Shown here: one piece after another, positions 61,525 to 64,000 of the stretch
How positions within the stretch are numbered: position 1 is the first letter of the stretch
How the letters are laid out: each line of letters starts with the position of its first letter
DNA from: Kordia sp965224175
GTDB lineage: Bacteria > Bacteroidota > Bacteroidia > Flavobacteriales > Flavobacteriaceae
NCBI RefSeq assembly: GCF_965224175.1
Contig: NZ_OZ245041.1
Span: forward strand, 3,100,001-3,164,000
Direction of reading: 5' to 3'
Length of the DNA: 64,000 nt
The notes under the pieces: model-generated
Seen by the model: only the letters and a program-made list of their open reading frames with translations
Databases searched by the model: none
Told to the model about the DNA's origin: nothing
Translations under genes and position numbers: made by a program

Positions 61525-62085
61525 ATGAAACATACATTACAACATATACAATATCAATTCAATTCAAAACAACGATTGAAATTCCTCTTTTTTTGGGGAC
61601 ATCAACCTTCTAAAGATGGAAGCATTACCAAAAGTTGTTTTAGTCAATGGTGGGAAACTGGATTTACGGTTGAAAACGAATTCTATAAAACCGCCGAACA
61701 TTGGATGATGGCAGAAAAAGCACGTATCTTTCATGATGACGAGATTCGAAAGAAAATTTTAACCGTACATCATCCACAAGAAGCAAAACAACTAGGAAGA
61801 AAAGTCAAAAATTTTGATCCTAAAATTTGGAATGAGCACAAGTTCAATATTGTGGTTGAAGGAAATTATCATAAATTTTCACAACATGAAGATTTAAAAT
61901 GTTTTCTATTAAACACTAAAAATAGAATTATAGTAGAAGCCAGTCCAAGAGATCGAATTTGGGGAATTGGAATGGGTGAAAAAAATGAAAAAGCAACGAA
62001 TCCAAACCTTTGGAGAGGACAAAATTTACTAGGTTTTGCCTTAATGAAAGTCAGAGATCAATTAAATACAATACCAAGAATATAG
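61525..62085 (+). CDS. NADAR domain protein (YbiA-like)
   Basis: A 186-residue protein. LFFWGHQPSKDGSITKSCFS (about 20-39), FYKTAEHWMMAEKARIF (about 54-70), KFNIVVEGNYHKFSQ and DRIWGIGMGEKN are the NADAR/DUF1768 signatures with the conserved Glu and Trp residues. NADAR enzymes cleave N-glycosidic bonds of ADP-ribose adducts, including ADP-ribosyl-guanine in nucleic acid, or riboflavin intermediates in YbiA. In this neighbourhood ADP-ribose removal is the more likely job. Confidence 0.9.
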   Translation: MKHTLQHIQYQFNSKQRLKFLFFWGHQPSKDGSITKSCFSQWWETGFTVENEFYKTAEHWMMAEKARIFHDDEIRKKILTVHHPQEAKQLGRKVKNFDPKIWNEHKFNIVVEGNYHKFSQHEDLKCFLLNTKNRIIVEASPRDRIWGIGMGEKNEKATNPNLWRGQNLLGFALMKVRDQLNTIPRI

Positions 62086-62149
62086 CGTAAGACAAGATAA
62101 AAAATTCGTGTATTCATGGTAAAAAGAAAAATTATTAAAATAAAAAAAC

Positions 62150-63016
62150 ATGAAACTCACCATACACGGATACTCAACTGCATTATATGCAACTTGGTAT
62201 TATATAGAAGAATTAGGAATCTTATTTGATGCAGGCGATGGCGTTTGTTCAAATTTACTAGGGAAAGCAGGAAGGATAAAACACGCCTTTATCTCTCATG
62301 CCGATAGAGATCATTTGACAGGTTTATTACAATTCAATCAATTATTTGCAGGGTTAAAACCTACGATTTACTATCCAAAAGATGCAGGTTCATTTACGTT
62401 TTTACAAGAATTCTTTACCAAGTTTGATCCGCACAACTCCGGAACAAATTGGCAAGCCATTGAAGACAAGTCAATTATTTCAACTAAAAATTCAATACAA
62501 GTAGAAGCTGTTGAAAACGGTCATGTTGTACAACCTGGTTTATTAAAAAGTTTAAGTTTCAAAGTATATGAAACCAAGCGAAAACTCAAATCAGAGTTTG
62601 TGAATTTACATAAAGACGAATTGATCAACATCAAAAAACAACATGGAGATCATTTCCTAACTCATGAAATCAAAAGAAATATATTTTCATACTCGGCAGA
62701 TACGCCGGTTGAAGACTACGAACGTTATCATAATAGCGAAATTCTCATTCATGAAGCTACGTTTCTAACCAAAAAAGAAACCAATACCAAATCTTGGAAA
62801 AACAAACATAGTTCCTTAGATGAAGTATTTGAAATGGTTGCAAATATCAAGATAGATAAACTAATCTTAGGACATTTTTCATCTCGATATGATCAACATG
62901 AAATAGACAACGAAATTAAAAAACACATACAGCATTACAACATTAAAATTCCTGTACATCGGATTCCTGTTGGGAAAGCTGTCAAAAACATATTGGCGCA
63001 AGAGCCAATCAATTAA
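62150..63016 (+). CDS. MBL-fold metallo-hydrolase
   Basis: A 288-residue metallo-beta-lactamase fold protein related to RNase Z-like enzymes. The metal motif is SHADRDHLTG (His50, Asp52, Asp54, His55; HxDxDH as in ComEC-type proteins). ENGHVVQ, SYSADTP and LILGHFSSRYDQHE hold further ligands. The substrate is unknown. Its place between NADAR and a PARG-like gene suggests a phosphodiester or cyclic nucleotide product of NAD metabolism. One base separates it from the next start. Confidence 0.85.
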   Translation: MKLTIHGYSTALYATWYYIEELGILFDAGDGVCSNLLGKAGRIKHAFISHADRDHLTGLLQFNQLFAGLKPTIYYPKDAGSFTFLQEFFTKFDPHNSGTNWQAIEDKSIISTKNSIQVEAVENGHVVQPGLLKSLSFKVYETKRKLKSEFVNLHKDELINIKKQHGDHFLTHEIKRNIFSYSADTPVEDYERYHNSEILIHEATFLTKKETNTKSWKNKHSSLDEVFEMVANIKIDKLILGHFSSRYDQHEIDNEIKKHIQHYNIKIPVHRIPVGKAVKNILAQEPIN

Positions 63017-63017
63017 A

Positions 63018-63836
63018 ATGAATAGAGCACAAAGAAAAATATTAGCAGAAGAAACCCTAATTATATTACAAAACGGGTTTTATACTATTGAAGACAATAA
63101 AGTAGATTTTGGATACGAGCAAATAGAAGCAAAACAAAAATCTATCTATTACGAAAGTGAGCAATTAGATAAAATTCTAGCAGACTCTAAAGCGAATGCG
63201 ACACATGAAACCGTCTTTAAAGTAACAGATGAAACTTCATTAGGCGCTATTTTACGATTACATAATGAAGGAAATGTCATGTGTTTAAACTTTGCTTCTG
63301 CGAAAAATCCTGGCGGTGGATTCTTAAACGGATCGCTAGCACAAGAGGAAAGTCTCGCAGCAGCTTCCAGTTTATATCTATGTCAAAAAGAAAACTTTGG
63401 ATTTTACGAAAAGCACAGAAAACTAAAAACGAATCTCTATACAGATGACATCATTTTTAGTCCAAAAGTTCCTTTTTTCAGAAACGATAAAGGCGAATTA
63501 TTGGAACATCCTGTACTCGCTTCGGTGGTGACAGCAGCAGCCGTAAACTATGGAGCTGTTGAAAAAAATGAAAAGCGTAAAGTAGCTACAATTCCAGAAA
63601 TCATGCGTAGAAGAATTGAAAAAGTATTGGCGATTTCTGCGTTACATGGAAATGACACCTTAATTCTTGGCGCTTGGGGTTGTGGCGTTTTCCGAAACGA
63701 TCCGGCAGTAATTGCAGGTCTTTTCAAAGAAGTATTAGAAACCAAATTCAAAAATCAATTTAAAAAAGTGGTATTTGCTATTTATGCGAATAATGACAGA
63801 TACATTGCTCCATTTAGACAAGAATTTGAATCATGA
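63018..63836 (+). CDS. PARG-like macro-domain protein (TIGR02452 family)
   Basis: A 272-residue protein from the ATG at 63018; the frame extends upstream into the MBL gene and that part is not used. NFASAKNPGGGFLNGSLAQEESL (91-113) holds the PARG catalytic signature GGG-x7-QEE (Gly99-101, Glu110-111). LILGAWGCGVFRNDP is the second ADP-ribose loop. Microbial PARG-like enzymes hydrolyse poly- or mono-ADP-ribose. It overlaps the next macro gene by four bases (ATGA). Confidence 0.9.
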   Translation: MNRAQRKILAEETLIILQNGFYTIEDNKVDFGYEQIEAKQKSIYYESEQLDKILADSKANATHETVFKVTDETSLGAILRLHNEGNVMCLNFASAKNPGGGFLNGSLAQEESLAAASSLYLCQKENFGFYEKHRKLKTNLYTDDIIFSPKVPFFRNDKGELLEHPVLASVVTAAAVNYGAVEKNEKRKVATIPEIMRRRIEKVLAISALHGNDTLILGAWGCGVFRNDPAVIAGLFKEVLETKFKNQFKKVVFAIYANNDRYIAPFRQEFES

Positions 63837-64000
63837 AAACTATAACATACATAAAAGGTGATGCTACCAATCCACAAGCAAAAGGAACAAAAATAATTGT
63901 TCATATATGCAACAATCTTGGCGGATGGGGAAAAGGATTTGTCTTGGCGATTTCAAAACGCTGGAAAACTCCCGAAGAAGCCTATAGAAAATGGCATAGA
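63833..64000 (+). CDS. macro-domain protein, 3'-truncated by window end
   Basis: The first 56 codons are visible. KTITYIKGDATNPQAKGTKII, then HICNNLGGWGKGFVLAISKRW, match the macro-domain start (GDAT and the N-N-x-GGWGKG-like loop), as in Appr-1''-phosphate processing or ADP-ribose deacylating proteins. It begins inside the stop of the PARG-like gene, so it is coupled in translation. The remainder lies outside the window. Confidence 0.85.
   Translation, partial: MKTITYIKGDATNPQAKGTKIIVHICNNLGGWGKGFVLAISKRWKTPEEAYRKWHR

Noticed and set aside
62970..63017. Extended start of the PARG-like gene
   Set aside because: The extra 16 codons overlap the MBL gene in another frame and have no family counterpart; the ATG at 63018 fits the gap.

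Overview
The window is AT-rich DNA (about one third G+C by eye) from a marine-type Bacteroidetes, most likely a Flavobacteriaceae member close to Kordia. The supporting signs are a type IX secretion C-terminal sorting domain, a Bat aerotolerance operon, Bacteroidetes-type -7 boxes (TAnnTTTG) before several genes, few Shine-Dalgarno sequences, and a GRASP-with-SPASM peptide-maturation locus. I judged everything by eye from sequence; no database search was run.

Layout. 1-1 kb: 3' part of a GNAT/FemAB-like gene. 1.2-10.9 kb (minus strand): a branched-chain amino acid operon, ilvE-ilvD-ilvB-ilvN-ilvC-ilvA, followed closely by gapN. Upstream of ilvE (11.2-11.5 kb) lie two tandem transcription attenuators not usually annotated. 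Each is a short Ile/Val-rich leader peptide followed by an intrinsic terminator. 11.6-17.5 kb (minus): glutamate synthase gltB-gltD, with gltB broken by a one-base loss near its 3' end. 17.8-23 kb: a large FG-GAP surface protein with a T9SS tail, then an outer-membrane-type protein, glnK (PII) and amt, so nitrogen assimilation flanks the region. 23-36 kb: mostly housekeeping or hypothetical genes (tectonin-like secreted protein, DUF1761, thioesterase, YheT-like hydrolase, PrsW, yicC-gmk-nadD, LysM protein, lipoprotein, gpsA, pheS, cvpA). 36.9-46.5 kb (minus): the aerotolerance operon moxR-DUF58-(DUF4381-like)-batA-flavin reductase-batB-batC-batD-batE, with batB frameshifted. 46.8-52.3 kb (plus): sodium:solute symporter, aldo/keto reductase, SDR, HD-like hydrolase and AlbA_2/Schlafen-like protein.

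52.4-57.2 kb (minus) is a natural-product island. It has a GG-leader peptide, an ATP-grasp ligase (GwsG-like), an overlapping 68-residue mini-gene and a SPASM-domain maturase without a radical-SAM cysteine motif (GwsS-like). Upstream are a second, lanthipeptide-like precursor with its own terminator and a TPR/AraC regulator. 57.5-64 kb is an NAD/ADP-ribose island. It starts with a Nudix-HTH (NrtR-like) regulator and a decayed GyrB-like pseudogene, followed by a plus-strand operon: PRPP-synthetase-like gene, ADP-ribosylglycohydrolase, NADAR protein, MBL-fold hydrolase, PARG-like macro protein (TIGR02452 type) and a second macro-domain protein cut by the window edge. The operon looks like a concentrated toolkit for removing or recycling ADP-ribose.

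Three otherwise well-conserved genes (gltB, the LysM gene and batB) each lack exactly one base. This is either real gene breakage or residual sequencing error. The GyrB-like gene has both a frameshift and an in-frame stop and is more convincingly a pseudogene.
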